A stretch of 64,000 bases of DNA, from NCBI GenBank assembly GCA_958299035.1, contig CATQJL010000316.1, forward strand, positions 36,149,441-36,213,440, read 5' to 3'. Position 1 is the stretch's first letter. Each line of letters starts with the position of its first letter. Below, piece after piece: positions 1 through 10,626 of the stretch. Under the pieces are notes generated by a model. The model worked only from the letters and a program-made list of their open reading frames with translations. It did not search any database and was not told where the DNA came from. The position numbers were made by a program, and so were the translations under genes. This DNA comes from Cylicocyclus nassatus. Lineage: Eukaryota > Nematoda > Chromadorea > Rhabditida > Strongylidae.

Positions 1-86
1 AAGCTTGCGCTGGAAAAGTTTACTGCAAGCTGGATGTATTTGAAAATATTTCTGCTGTAGTAAGGCCCAATCAAGAAATGCACAAG
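1..86 (+). CDS. Histidine acid phosphatase, penultimate-type exon (gene begins before the window)
   Basis: The reading frame with codons starting at base 3 encodes a segment with the pattern CAGKVYCKLDVFENI...RPNQEMHK. It ends at AAG followed by a GTAATA donor. The segment aligns almost residue for residue with exon 10 of the intact phosphatase gene at 57950-58099 and with the relic exon at 27128-27267. The family hydrolyses phosphomonoesters and is usually secreted or lysosomal. This exon encodes part of the C-terminal region and carries two of its cysteines. Only this exon of the gene is in the window. I could not identify its terminal exon downstream, so whether the copy is functional is unknown. 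The frame shown is open. Confidence 0.75.
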
Positions 87-1691
87 GTAATAACGAAGAT
101 GGCTTTTTTACTTGTTTTATATGTTCAAATGTTTCTTGCCCGCTCTTTTGATTTACTTACCATTTTAACTCGAGCTGACAGTTGCAAGTCACCAACATAT
201 ACATTTTCACAAAATCAATTATTTTTTCATATATGCATATCATGACAAGCAGCTCTATTGTATGGTGCTGTGAATGTTTGAAGTTGAACAAAACTGGAGC
301 GGAGAGATAGAAAAAAAGGTTTTTCTGCGTGCAAATGTCACTGTTTGGCTATCATAGACATTCCATCTTGCGCGGTTGTTACAAAGTTCTGATACCGGTT
401 CTGATATATCTATCAATTTGAAAAAGTTGTGCCCCAGCTGAATTGGTCGTGCAATTTGACCCTTCTCTCCGGATTATGCACAACTGCGCATTTAATACAG
501 GTTCAGAGCAGTAATCAAGCCTAGACTTGTTTGATGAAGTGCAGCGGCTTGAATAAAAAGTGAGGTGCTAATATTTCACTTCAATATTAGGACTGATAAG
601 ACAACAGGATCTCCACTCGATTGAGCCGCAAATGCGTACATAGCCAGCAAGTTCGCTACTAGGATTTGGCTAACATACCACAATTCCCCTTTTTCTTTAT
701 TCTTCTCTATCGCTTTCCCCCCCCCCCTGCAGCTTTTTCTCTTTCTCGGTTTTTTTTAAAGAGTTGGCAACATCTTACAACGATAGTATGATGTGCCTAG
801 GGTCCCAAAAACAGAGGAGAACAAAAATACGGTTTCAGTTAGGTGCCAGCTGAGCTGGACCTTTACATGATTTGTCAAAATTTCTTATATAGTTTTCATA
901 CGAGCAAAAACCATTACATAATCCTTCCGCTAAGCTTTTTATACCCATCAAAAATAATCGTCGGCCGCGCAATATGCTACCATCGCAAAAGGACTCCTTA
1001 AACAACGGTGTTGATCGTGCTTCCTTTCACACTTCCCATCTCCCTTTACGTCTTTTTTTTTGTTAAGCTTGTCACCGCTCGCAGCGGGGGGGGGGAGGGT
1101 GGAGGTGGATGGAGTAGAGCGAGGAGATGGAAGAAGTGGAGGTGTGGAGGAAAGGGGAAAGTGCCGGTCCAGTAGGTTTCAGGCTCCGAACATGGAGTAA
1201 AACGCATTATGCAGAAAGTACTGAAAATTTTCGAATCTGCTGTTCGATAGATAGTATCTAACAGAGAAAGTTTTTATTTTCATGCCATTTATTCTGGAAT
1301 GAGCAAACAAGCAGAAAGTTAGGAGGGGTTCGAAAATGGTCAAAGAAAATTCGCGAAAAAAAATTCGGAGTCAAAGAGATTTTCGCTTTGAAATCTTTCT
1401 ATGGCCGTATTTTCGAACCTGAAGGTAAACCCTACCCCTTACGTATATATCACCACAAACTTCACCAAGCATAAAATCAGCACTAATGAAGCACGGGGTA
1501 GGCTTATCCTGAAGGGTTAAATTTCTTTGGGGGATCCCGGAAGGCGATTAACCCGTTTTCATGAACGGCTCATCAAGGCAAGTTGACCTTAGCATAGAAC
1601 GCGGTCAAATTCATCCTGACACATCGCACAAACACAAAGTGATTTCCCGATGCACTACTCATTCCTAGCAATACTTCTTCTTCTAGACATA
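87..1691. other. Intron or 3' flank of the first phosphatase copy; no gene seen
   Basis: This stretch is AT-rich sequence after a GTAATA donor. It contains a C11 tract at 717-727 and a purine-rich, G-rich block at about 1085-1160. I found no exon with family similarity. A short terminal exon could be hidden here, because the last exon of the intact copy appears to encode only six residues. Confidence 0.5.
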
Positions 1692-2421
1692 TTAGGTTGG
1701 CACGAAAGTTCTGTCGCACCATTTTTAAAAATTCATAACTTCTGATTTTTCTAACCGATTTGATTGTTCTTATTTTTGTATGAAAGAGCAAGTCATGCTC
1801 TTTATAATGACGTCGCTTACTTTTATTTTTTTCTTCATAACGACAGCTGCCTGCTAATGATCATCTGTTGCATAGATAGGAGTAGAAGAAAATTAATCAA
1901 ATTTCGAATATTTTGGGTCATAAAAAATCGGGAACTTGCAACAAAAAACGGAGCAGGCGGTATTGTAGGTTCTTTTACCAGCTCTTTCTAACATTGCAAA
2001 GTTTGCGCTGATTGAGCATCTCTACGAAAAGTTATGATTTCCCTGAAAAATGCCAAAATAAATCAAATTCGCCCTTTTGTGTTACTTGCTCGAAAATCAT
2101 AACTTTTCATAAAGGCGCTCAATCGGCGCAAACTTTGCACTGTTAGAAAGAGGTGGTGAGAGAACCTACAACACCGACTGCTCCGATTTTTGTTGCAAGT
2201 CTCCAGTTTTTTATGACCCTACAAAGAAATTCGAATTTTGTCTAATTTTCTTTTTTCGCTCTTACCTATGCAACAGATGATCAATAGCAAGCAGCTGAGA
2301 TGTCATTATAAAGAGCATGACTTACTCTTTCATATAAAAATAAAAACAATCGAATCGATAGGAAAAATCAGAAGTTATGAATTTTTGAAAATGGTGCGAC
2401 AGAACTTTTGTGCCAGCCTAA
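1692..2421. mobile_element. Mariner-type palindromic MITE (copy 1)
   Basis: The ends read TTAGGTTGGCACGAAAGTTC on the left and its imperfect complement, finishing GTGCCAGCCTAA, on the right. TA dinucleotides flank both sides (1690-1691 and 2422-2423). The two halves are inverted repeats of each other; for example, the block around 1720-1870 reappears inverted at 2250-2400. No transposase is encoded. The TA duplication and TTAGGTTG end are typical of Tc1/mariner-type non-autonomous elements. Confidence 0.8.
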
Positions 2422-2423
2422 TA

Positions 2424-3312
2424 TTAGGTTGATTCATAATTAATGTACGTTTTCGAAATTCATTTTCAAAGCGCCGTAATTCTTTTCCCACATCATCTTT
2501 CAAAAAGGAGTAAGGGCTGTTGCAAAGAACAAATCCTTGGCTTTACAACGCATACTTTGTTTTTAGATAAATGTGACGAGAAAGTTTGTACAATTCAAAA
2601 AACGCCAAGAATTTTTTTTGAGAACCTCTATTTTCAGAAAGCATAACTTGCTTTTTAAGGTAATAGGAAAGCGCAAACTTTGCTCATTGCGTAGCCAATC
2701 AAGAGATCAGTGCAAAAAAAACCCGGATTTTACGGTATTTTTCTATGACGACGTACTGCAAAAGGTTCAAAAGTGATCACTTTTCCTAACTTTTTCAAAA
2801 GAGCGAGAAACTGTCTTTTTTGATATTTCTCAAAATTATAGCCACTGAAAAGCTGCAAAATCTCGCCGTTGTTCTAACATTTAATGTGCTATGTCTATTC
2901 TTTGTGTACAAAGCAAAATCGCAGCCATTAGTTCTTGTTTCAAGGTTTTATAAGACTTCAAAGGCCACAATGACTGGCCAAGTTTATGGTTGAATCTCTC
3001 ATCTCATAACTGCTGCAAAATTCTGCTTTATAGGGATTTCTATAGCAGAAAGCTTCGCAAGTGTTAAGCATTTTTTTTGAAATGAGCATATTTTGTTTTC
3101 ATGGAATTGGAGCAAGAAGAATAAAAGGAAGGAATTTCAAGTTTTAGTCTCTCATATTCCAAAGCGTGAGTTCGGTATCATACAGGGTGCCACGAAAAAG
3201 AAAGGATATAAAAGAAACTAAAAGAAACGCTCTTTCAGATAGCATTGAAATTTTTGGGAAAGATTTAGTTTCCCTAAAAACAAAAACGTGCCTTAATTAT
3301 GAATTAACCTAA
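2424..3312. mobile_element. Mariner-type MITE (copy 2), abutting copy 1
   Basis: The left end is TTAGGTTGATTCATAATTAA and the right end finishes TTATGAATTAACCTAA, followed by TA at 3313-3314. It shares the single TA at 2422-2423 with the element on its left. The interior is AT-rich and non-coding in both strands as far as I can see. Confidence 0.75.
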
Positions 3313-3314
3313 TA

Positions 3315-4862
3315 TCATAAAAACTAATATAGACAATTTTTAGTGTTCCATTGATCACCTTCAAGCGTATTTAGTTGAGCTACGATAGTTTGATCATGTA
3401 TCAAATCATTCACTGAATGAGTTTATAAGTGGACTAAGGTTCAATCAGAGAGCTTCATATTACAAAAATTTTGGATTTGTTTACCTTAATTTTGCCATTT
3501 CAAAACCCTTAATTGGACATGTAATCTACATAAAATTAAATTTTACTGCAACAACTCCGCTGTATATTATACCAGACGATAATATCAAACAAAAATGCGA
3601 AAGGGGGCCATAGAAAGCCTGAGATGACAATAACTATAAATATGTAGTATCGCAAGTGGTGAAGTTGAGTGGTACACCGAAAGATCACGTTATGCTTGAA
3701 GAAGTGTCAGGGTAAATTTAATTCAATTCATTTAAGGGGGGGGGGGGGGAAGCGTAAACACTTGCCAACCCAAGACTCTATGATATTAATTACAACAAAT
3801 AGACCTAATTTTTCAAATTTACACACAAAAGGGGAAAGGGAAAGGAGCTTGGGGTAAAGGAGTTGAGCCGCCTCGCGTTTTGACGACTGTCACCGAACAG
3901 CCATCTCGGCGCCCAATACGTTATGTTTCGCAGAGACGGACACTTCTGCATGTTTTATTTATTCTTGCAACCCCCGCTACTGTGTCGGCAAAATGACCTA
4001 GTGTGTAGCGAGATATAAATGGCACACAGGTCCTAGTAAAGCTGCCTCGTTCGATCTCACTGAGGAAGACTTCAGTTGAGGCTTCGACGAGTCAGCTCTG
4101 CCTCAATTGAGCTATTGATTAATAATTCCAACCCCACGTTGACATGATTGAGTGCGCCACGTTCATGCAAGTATACAAGTAGAGACCCGTTACGGAATTT
4201 CTGTCTAAATCTCCTCGTTAGCACATTATTTCGTGAGATCCTCGCTCTGATCATCTTTCATGACTCGGCAGAGTGATAATCTCCCTGCCGAACTAGGCCT
4301 GAGACTCACATGTCAGGTGACATTGAATTCTTATAGCATGGGAAAGTGGGCGGTCGTCATTTCACCTGATGGATCCTCACATGAGGGCTTCAGAGGAGAC
4401 CATCTCCCCTGATCGAGGTTCAACTACGGGCCGCATTCTAGTTCGGAACGGGCTCAAGCTCATATTATTTTGCGGAATAATGTTATGGACCTTTTATAAC
4501 CACCTTTCGAAAAGTTTCAGAAGCTGCGAAACTGATTGTGTTGATCGAAAAATGGTTATTGAATATATTGTATAACTTATTCTATTTTATTGGCATGCTA
4601 CTTCAAACTTACCTTTCGAAGCAACTAATCTTTTGTAACAAGACAGATTGAAACGTCAAAATTTACTTTGCTACGTCTAAGAAGTTCGACAGTAAACCTG
4701 GCGTAGTATCAGGATCATCAATTTGGGTTAAGCGTCGTCGCTTATTTGTGTACTAGCGAGCGTCTGTGACTCTTGCTGGACGGTAAAAGTTAGAGAGACG
4801 CTAGACAGGAAAAGCTTGCAAACGTGGCAGTAGCGCCTAGCTAGCCTGTCACATAGATCGAC
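3315..4862. other. No gene recognised
   Basis: A G14 tract lies at 3736-3749. Several short open frames occur, but none has codon or domain character that I can recognise. An AT-rich microenvironment at 4550-4700 carries no clear signal. Confidence 0.4.
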
Positions 4863-5198
4863 GTGTCAACTTGCAGTTGTGACATGTCGACTTTTAGAAC
4901 TGACTCAGAAATTGAGAGACATGGAATGCATTGTAAATCATTTCTCGCTATATTAGGAGCTTGTTATAAGTCAAGACCGGTGAATTACATAAATTGTGAC
5001 GCAATAGTGATGTCTTCTGACTTTGATAGACTGCTGATAGCAACAACGTTGCTCAGAGGCAGTTATAGCGAACATGAGTTGTTATGCAATGGTGTGCATG
5101 CAGTTGTCAAAAAATGCCCAACCATACTAGTTGCAGTGGTGTCTCGTGGATCCAAATTTTGCTGTTACTTCATGGCTACTACAACCAATGACAGGTAA
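4863..5198 (+). pseudogene. Open frame with faint histidine-phosphatase similarity
   Basis: The frame is open for 111 codons. It contains VMSSDFDRLLIATTLLRG, which resembles the phosphate-binding block [14 protein letters not shown] of the intact phosphatase exon at 39824-40003. Upstream of it lies GMHCKSFLAILGACY, in the relative position of the GMRQHYNLG...RRRY segment. The frame ends in a potential donor, CAG followed by GTAACT, at about 5194. The essential arginine before SSD is replaced by methionine, and the family's RHG motif is not seen nearby. If related, this is a diverged relic or a fused exon pair; the similarity could also be chance. I saw no supporting exons to either side. Confidence 0.3.
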
Positions 5199-6840
5199 CT
5201 CCAGTCAACTATTTGCCTCCCGAAAAAAATTCTTTCAGCCTTCATCTTCCTATGGGTAGACTGGGTTTGCTTTTAATCCTCATCACAGGGTATTGAGCAG
5301 ATGCATCAGGTCAAACACACCTCAGCGAATTGCTCACTCGAATTGTTCTTCTTTGAGCAATAAATATTGTTATCGAATTAATCAGGTGTACATTTGCAGG
5401 GGCCGTATGCGCGAAATTCGTGCTCTAAGGCTGCGCATATCCTTGTTACAAGGAACCAAAGCAACGTTCGCTTGTGTACAACTCAAAAATAAAGGCGCCG
5501 ATTTGCTTACCATAGGGATTTTTATATGCACTGCTTTCAAGGTGCAAGCGAAAACTTATTGACGACATGTTGTGTTGTCGTACATTGTATCACTGCTTGG
5601 TAACAAGCTTTTAGAGCAAGACGAATGTTTACTCAAAAAGAATAACATTGAAAGCAAGTGTTTCTTTTTGTTCAAAGTGCTTTCTAGTTTTCGTCCCTCA
5701 GTGTGTCGATAAAAATAGAAAGCACTTGGACTAGAAAATTTTGAGAGTTAATCTGCATTGCCGAGCCACAACCGATATTGATATAGAATTTTACCGGTTA
5801 TTTTTCGGTCAGATCCCTTTTCAGAGCCTAGCTCAAACGTACGCAGACTATCCAAGGGAATGCTTTTGAGCCACGCAAGGAAATTTACATGTAAAAAAGT
5901 GCAGATCTCTTCTTTTGGGCGACTTTTAATCTTCTATTAAGCTTCTGCCGTCTATACACCGCTTATTGTTGATGTATATGTGCATGTATGCACAGCTAAT
6001 GATTCTGGATGATCTGGCTGGATGATGGAGCTCACGAATGAGTTTTAGGCCGATCTGTACAACAGTGATCTGTACATCTGTAGACCTGTAGATCTGTACA
6101 ATATTTTACACCCAGACATTATCGCGCACTGCACACCCTGCGACGGCATTTGCTCAGGGAAAGCAGAGAGAAAGGAGAGATTTGCCACGTGCGTGATGTG
6201 TTCAGACAATTAATCAGGGCAGCTGCTGGAGATTGCCACGCGATAATAGAGAAGTAAAGTAAAAATTTCTGATTTATTTGTGAACTTTGGGAGAGCGTAG
6301 ATGTTGCTTCTCAGTGCAACAAATATCATTTGATTTTGAGTCATTTTTAATGACTGTGCACTTTGTGAGGTTCATTGTGGTACACTCACTATTTGCAGTC
6401 CACACATACGGCAACATGCCTAATCATCTTCAAGTCATTGCTTTTCCCTCGAGGTTTTCCGCAATGCGAGTGCATAATGGGACGCTTAACATTGGCTCGC
6501 AACTATGACTAGGTTAATAGAATCACCTTGTAAGCACATAGTGCAACTCTTACGTAAGATACATGAAAGATTGACACTTTGCTTAAACAAAAAAAAACTT
6601 CCTTGTGTCATGCTGCTTATCATCGACAGGAATTAAATACGGCAATGTCTACAAAACGGATCTGATATTAACAATAAAATCGGTCATATGGTACTCTTTT
6701 TCAGAAATGCGAAATTAGATTGCTGAAAACCAGCTGTGCCAGATTGTCTCTTGCTTCATTTTTTCGCGTTCTGCTTCCTGATTTCCATCGCAGGAGGAAT
6801 TTGTCATTCATGTTTTTTTTTCTTTTGCTCATAAACTAAT
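5199..6840. other. No gene recognised
   Basis: This AT-rich stretch has scattered short open frames that lack recognisable domains. A local cluster of GATCTGTACA-like units lies at 6055-6105. Nothing else can be supported. Confidence 0.4.
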
Positions 6841-7229
6841 CTCTGCGTCACCTGCTCCAGCATAACGTCGGACCAGTCTTAACATAACAACGAAGGCAAG
6901 GCGTTCATGTACTTCAAGGTCCCAGACCTCATCTGAAATTTACCATGACCTGCCTTCCCACAACAGATCAACAACTATACCAGCTCTAGGTTTCTCTCGG
7001 CTTTCTAACTCTTCTGGTGGGCCTTTCAGCTGGCTCCAGCACATTTCGATAGAAAAAAAGCAATGAAAAGTTAGCAGCCTAGGCAATGCCACACCATTTT
7101 TCTCGCAGATCTTTTCATCGGCATAACAGCTTTACGCTGCTATGCACCTCCACTCGAAATGTACGTTTATAGCTGCAGCGATACTGGTTTCATTTTAACA
7201 ACTGTCATCGAGGCAACCGGATTTTCTCT

Positions 7230-8012
7230 AACAAACCTTCGTGCTGTTTTAGGCCACCAACACTCCTTTATCCCTAGAATACTTCTCAATCTGTCTTTCG
7301 TCAATGATCCTGTTGGCACCAAAAAAGGCCATCTTTCACAGCCTAGCGAAAATTGCTACACAAGCATGGGGCCTTCTCTGACTGACGCGTGTGAAATGAA
7401 GCGTTATCCACGATCAACGCAAGAGGACGACTGACTACCCGCGACAAGAATGGTCCATGTCACGGTGGTAGTCTTTCGTGTGCTTGAGCTGGACCTCGGT
7501 GCTTCCAATACAGCGCCCTCCAAATAACTCCTATTACGATGCTCCTTCGCCCTTTGTCCTTTGCGGCTGTTTTGCCGCAAAAGTATCTCTGCATCACCCG
7601 GCTGAAGCAAACCGGGGTATGACTTATCGTTCCATACATTCTCTTTGTTATTCAAATACTCTGTTTCATTCATGAAGATTAGACAGCTACCTCGACTTCG
7701 TGCTTCCTCTAGGCTGCGTTGATCTTGGATGAAAGATCTATACCAGTTAAGAAGTGGTGAGTCTTATCAGACATCGAGAAAGTTTGATACTCTTAGACAA
7801 GGCCCCTTTTCATGCTCTCGATCATTACATCCAGTTTTTCTCATAACTTACTATGGACGAAACGCTTTATCCTCTCAGTCCAATCCTCTCTGTACTTTTC
7901 AGCCCACTTGCTCCCTAAGACGTTTCTTGGTACTAACCTGTAGCCGTCGTCTTCTTAGATTCGGCGGGCCCTCGACGTCCGCTTTGCTCCCTCGATGCCA
8001 GGAGACCCCATA
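7230..8012 (-). pseudogene. Decayed coding remnant, possibly a DDE transposase
   Basis: Read on the minus strand, the region shows protein-like runs broken by stops and frame changes. One run contains ALIVDNASFHTR (about 7400-7440), which resembles the second catalytic block of IS630/Tc1-type DDE transposases (D-N-A-x-x-H). Others contain GVIWRALYWKHRGPAQAHER (around 7480-7540), WNDKSYPGLLQPGDAE (about 7590-7640) and GSKWAEKYREDWTERIKRF (around 7870-7930). The composition is less AT-rich than the neighbours. I could not delimit terminal repeats. The transposase reading is an inference from one short motif; a decayed host gene is an alternative. Confidence 0.3.
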
Positions 8013-8029
8013 GGTTAACGCCGTTACGA

Positions 8030-8941
8030 TTGTTTGGAATTTTGAAGATGGTACCGCAACCCTCTACTCCTAAGTGTTCCTTGATATCTAAAAATGCCCT
8101 GACTCATGCAATAATCGCTTATGCTTGCAAATGCAGTGCTTGACTCGCTTTTTCGAAATCTCTTGCTATGCTCACAGTGCTAAAGTTTGTTGGCGCTGAA
8201 GCTTCGAATCCCACTTGCCAGTCCGTCGTTCATTTGAAATTGAGTCGGCTTGGTTTGCAACACTGCGCAGTTGCTAAGAAATTCTAACGTGTTCTCTAGC
8301 CCTTGGGGCCGATTGCTCTGTTTAGGTGCTAAACTAGTGGGAGGATGTGGGAGTGTAGTACAGTGTAGTGTACAGTGTCAGAAAAGTACGTTACAGTAGT
8401 GGAGTACAGTTTATAGTGTAGGAAAACATGCTCTCTTGGCTGGCTGCTGGTGTAAGCTGGGTATTAGACTACCTCATTTGTTTACAGATACATCAAATGT
8501 TGCAAGAGCCCTAGATTATTGAAATTAAATGGAGTCTGCTGAAGAATCACACCTTTACAAGGTTTACTGACTCATGTTTGTTGCACATGCTAACCGTTTG
8601 GGCCAGTCGTTCTGCCGCACTGTTGGATCTAAATGCATACTCTGGGTATAGCATCTGAATCCGCTCTACGTGTAACTGTTCCTAACAAGATTTTGATTAG
8701 CTAATTATCTCATATGCTTCAGGATACACTTGACGGCGTAAAATCTAGTGGATCGACATTTTTGAATAAAATATGTTTTCATAGGTTTTCTACGTCGACG
8801 ACAAAAACTACTTGAAGCTGGTCATGTCTACAAAAGGAGCCGTTCTCCTTTGTCCAACTACTTGAAGTCGACTTAGCTTTTTGTAAATTCTTTAAATCGA
8901 ACGTTTTCTTTTCCTAGCATTAGAGGCTCAGCAGCTACAAG
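8030..8941. other. No gene recognised
   Basis: The only notable feature is a low-complexity patch at 8345-8420 built from overlapping GTGTAGTACAGTGTAG-like units. Confidence 0.4.
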
Positions 8942-8944
8942 TAA

Positions 8945-9569
8945 GGCAGGCGCTATACTCCTCGAGGAGTATAGCATGGCGACGATCGATACGCATCAAA
9001 TACATGTAAAACCGGCGATTTTTGCCGCCGATATTGGCGATCACCAATAGCTAAAATCGGCGACTGTACTTTACATACTCAGACAATCACGGGCTCTCAG
9101 CCGGCAGCCACAAAGCCACCGCGAAAACCCACCAAAAGCGCGGTGGCTTTGTGGCTGCCGGCTGAGAGCCTGTGATTGTCTGAGTACCTATTGATGGCAA
9201 ACAAGTTACCACACGTCAAATCGATACATATCAAGCGTGTAGTCGCCGAAAACTGGCGATCGTCAATCGCTACGACTGGCGAACGCCAATCGCCAATGTT
9301 GGCGACTCCACGTTATGCTTATCGATTGGACATGTGGTAACTTGTTAGCGATCAATACTTATGAAAGACACAGTCGCCGATACTGGCGATCGGCGATCGC
9401 TAATCGTAGCGATTGGGCGCCAGTTTTGGCCACTTACGTTGGGTAGTTATTGATTGGACATGTAAACTCATGCCAGCAATCGATAGCTACCTAATGTGCA
9501 ATCGCCAACTTTAGCGACTGGCGATCGCCCGTCGCCATGCCATACTCCTCGAGAAGAATAGGGTCTGCC
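8945..9569. mobile_element. PIF/Harbinger-type MITE with many nested hairpins
   Basis: The terminal inverted repeats start GGCAG and extend about 45 bp around ACTCCTCGAGGAGTAT and its imperfect copy. They are flanked by a TAA duplication at 8942-8944 and 9570-9572. Inside are a long, nearly perfect hairpin at about 9075-9186 (arms containing CAGCCGGCAGCCACAAAGCC) and another inverted pair at about 9190-9230 and 9316-9355. Many copies of GGCGATCGCC-like units also occur. No open reading frame of note is present. The 3-bp TAA target and TIR style fit PIF/Harbinger; the assignment is by structure only. Confidence 0.7.
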
Positions 9570-9572
9570 TAA

Positions 9573-10327
9573 GCTGTTCAAAACTTCATTTCAAATGATG
9601 GCAGAAACTGGTGTAAAATCTGCTTGTATACTGAGTAGTTCGTGTCTTACACGTATCAGAGAATAAACACCGAATCTCTTAAGCACAAATATCTGCTGCT
9701 GTATCTCTCTTGAAACTCCTTCGGGCGTAACAGTGTTCTTGCGTGCGCAATTTACGATAAAAAGCCCCTGAAGATGTTTGAATTGTCAGCGTCGAAGTTG
9801 TCAGTCAAGATAGGATTAACAACGACAATCTCGAACATATGCTGCAGTAGTACTCGAAAAAATACAAAGTGACCAAACTCAAAAACAGAGGATTATTCTG
9901 GTTCTGAAAAAAGACAACACGAGAAGATGTGGAGTGATTCTAGGCCTAGTAACAAGATGCTACTAAGAAATTCCAGAATTTACTGAACATTTCTTGGTCA
10001 GCTAACATCGGGATGTTCACTTCCCAAAATAAAGAAAAAACTTACAAAAAGAAGAAATTTAGCGTGGAGGATAAAAGAAAATTTAGACTTGGCTAGTAGA
10101 TTTTACATTTCAGTTTGGAATACTTGTTGAAACTACCAAAAGCAATGAGTTGTTCGAAGAAAGTCAACACGTGAGGTGACTATGCAGAACTAAAACATAA
10201 CCGTTATCAAAACCATCGTGCAGCTTGCATATGCTAAAGAAAAACCACTTTAGCGAAAGATCGTAGTGGGCTGAAGATGAGCTCAGTGACCATGCAGTTA
10301 CCATGGTCTACTCGTCAAGAGAGCGCT
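9573..10327. other. No gene recognised
   Basis: AT-rich single-copy-looking sequence with no repeat ends or exons that I can support. Confidence 0.35.
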
Positions 10328-10626
10328 TGAAGGCAGTATCCAGGCAAATCTGGACAGTTAAGTTTTCTGCCTAGAAACTGATGAGAGGATGCTAGCTAAG
10401 TCACTGCCCAAGCGGCAGCGCAAATGGTTCATTTATGGCTGAGCAATCCATCCCCGCATCCTCCGCACAGGCGCCGTGATCGTAGCTCGCGAGTAACGGA
10501 GGACGGGTTCCAGCGCGAACGCAGTTTTAAAGTGAGTGAAGTCATTTGCGTTGAGTTACAGTTACGGCGCAGGCGTGGGGGGGGGGGGGGGGGTTGCGTC
10601 CAGATTAGCCTGGACACTGCCTTTAA
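10328..10626. mobile_element. Small TIR element carrying a G17 tract
   Basis: The left end is TTGAAGGCAGTATCCAGG and the right end is the complement of TTAAAGGCAGTGTCCAGG. The element therefore has inverted termini of about 28 bp. It contains the longest homopolymer of the window, G17 at 10577-10593. A relative with matching ends lies at 31950-32389 and a more distant one at 44764-44983. It is non-coding. Confidence 0.65.

Noticed and set aside
8945..9569. CRISPR-like array because of repeated GGCGATCGCC motifs
   Set aside because: The spacing is irregular, the units are palindromic within a TIR element, and the genome is eukaryotic.
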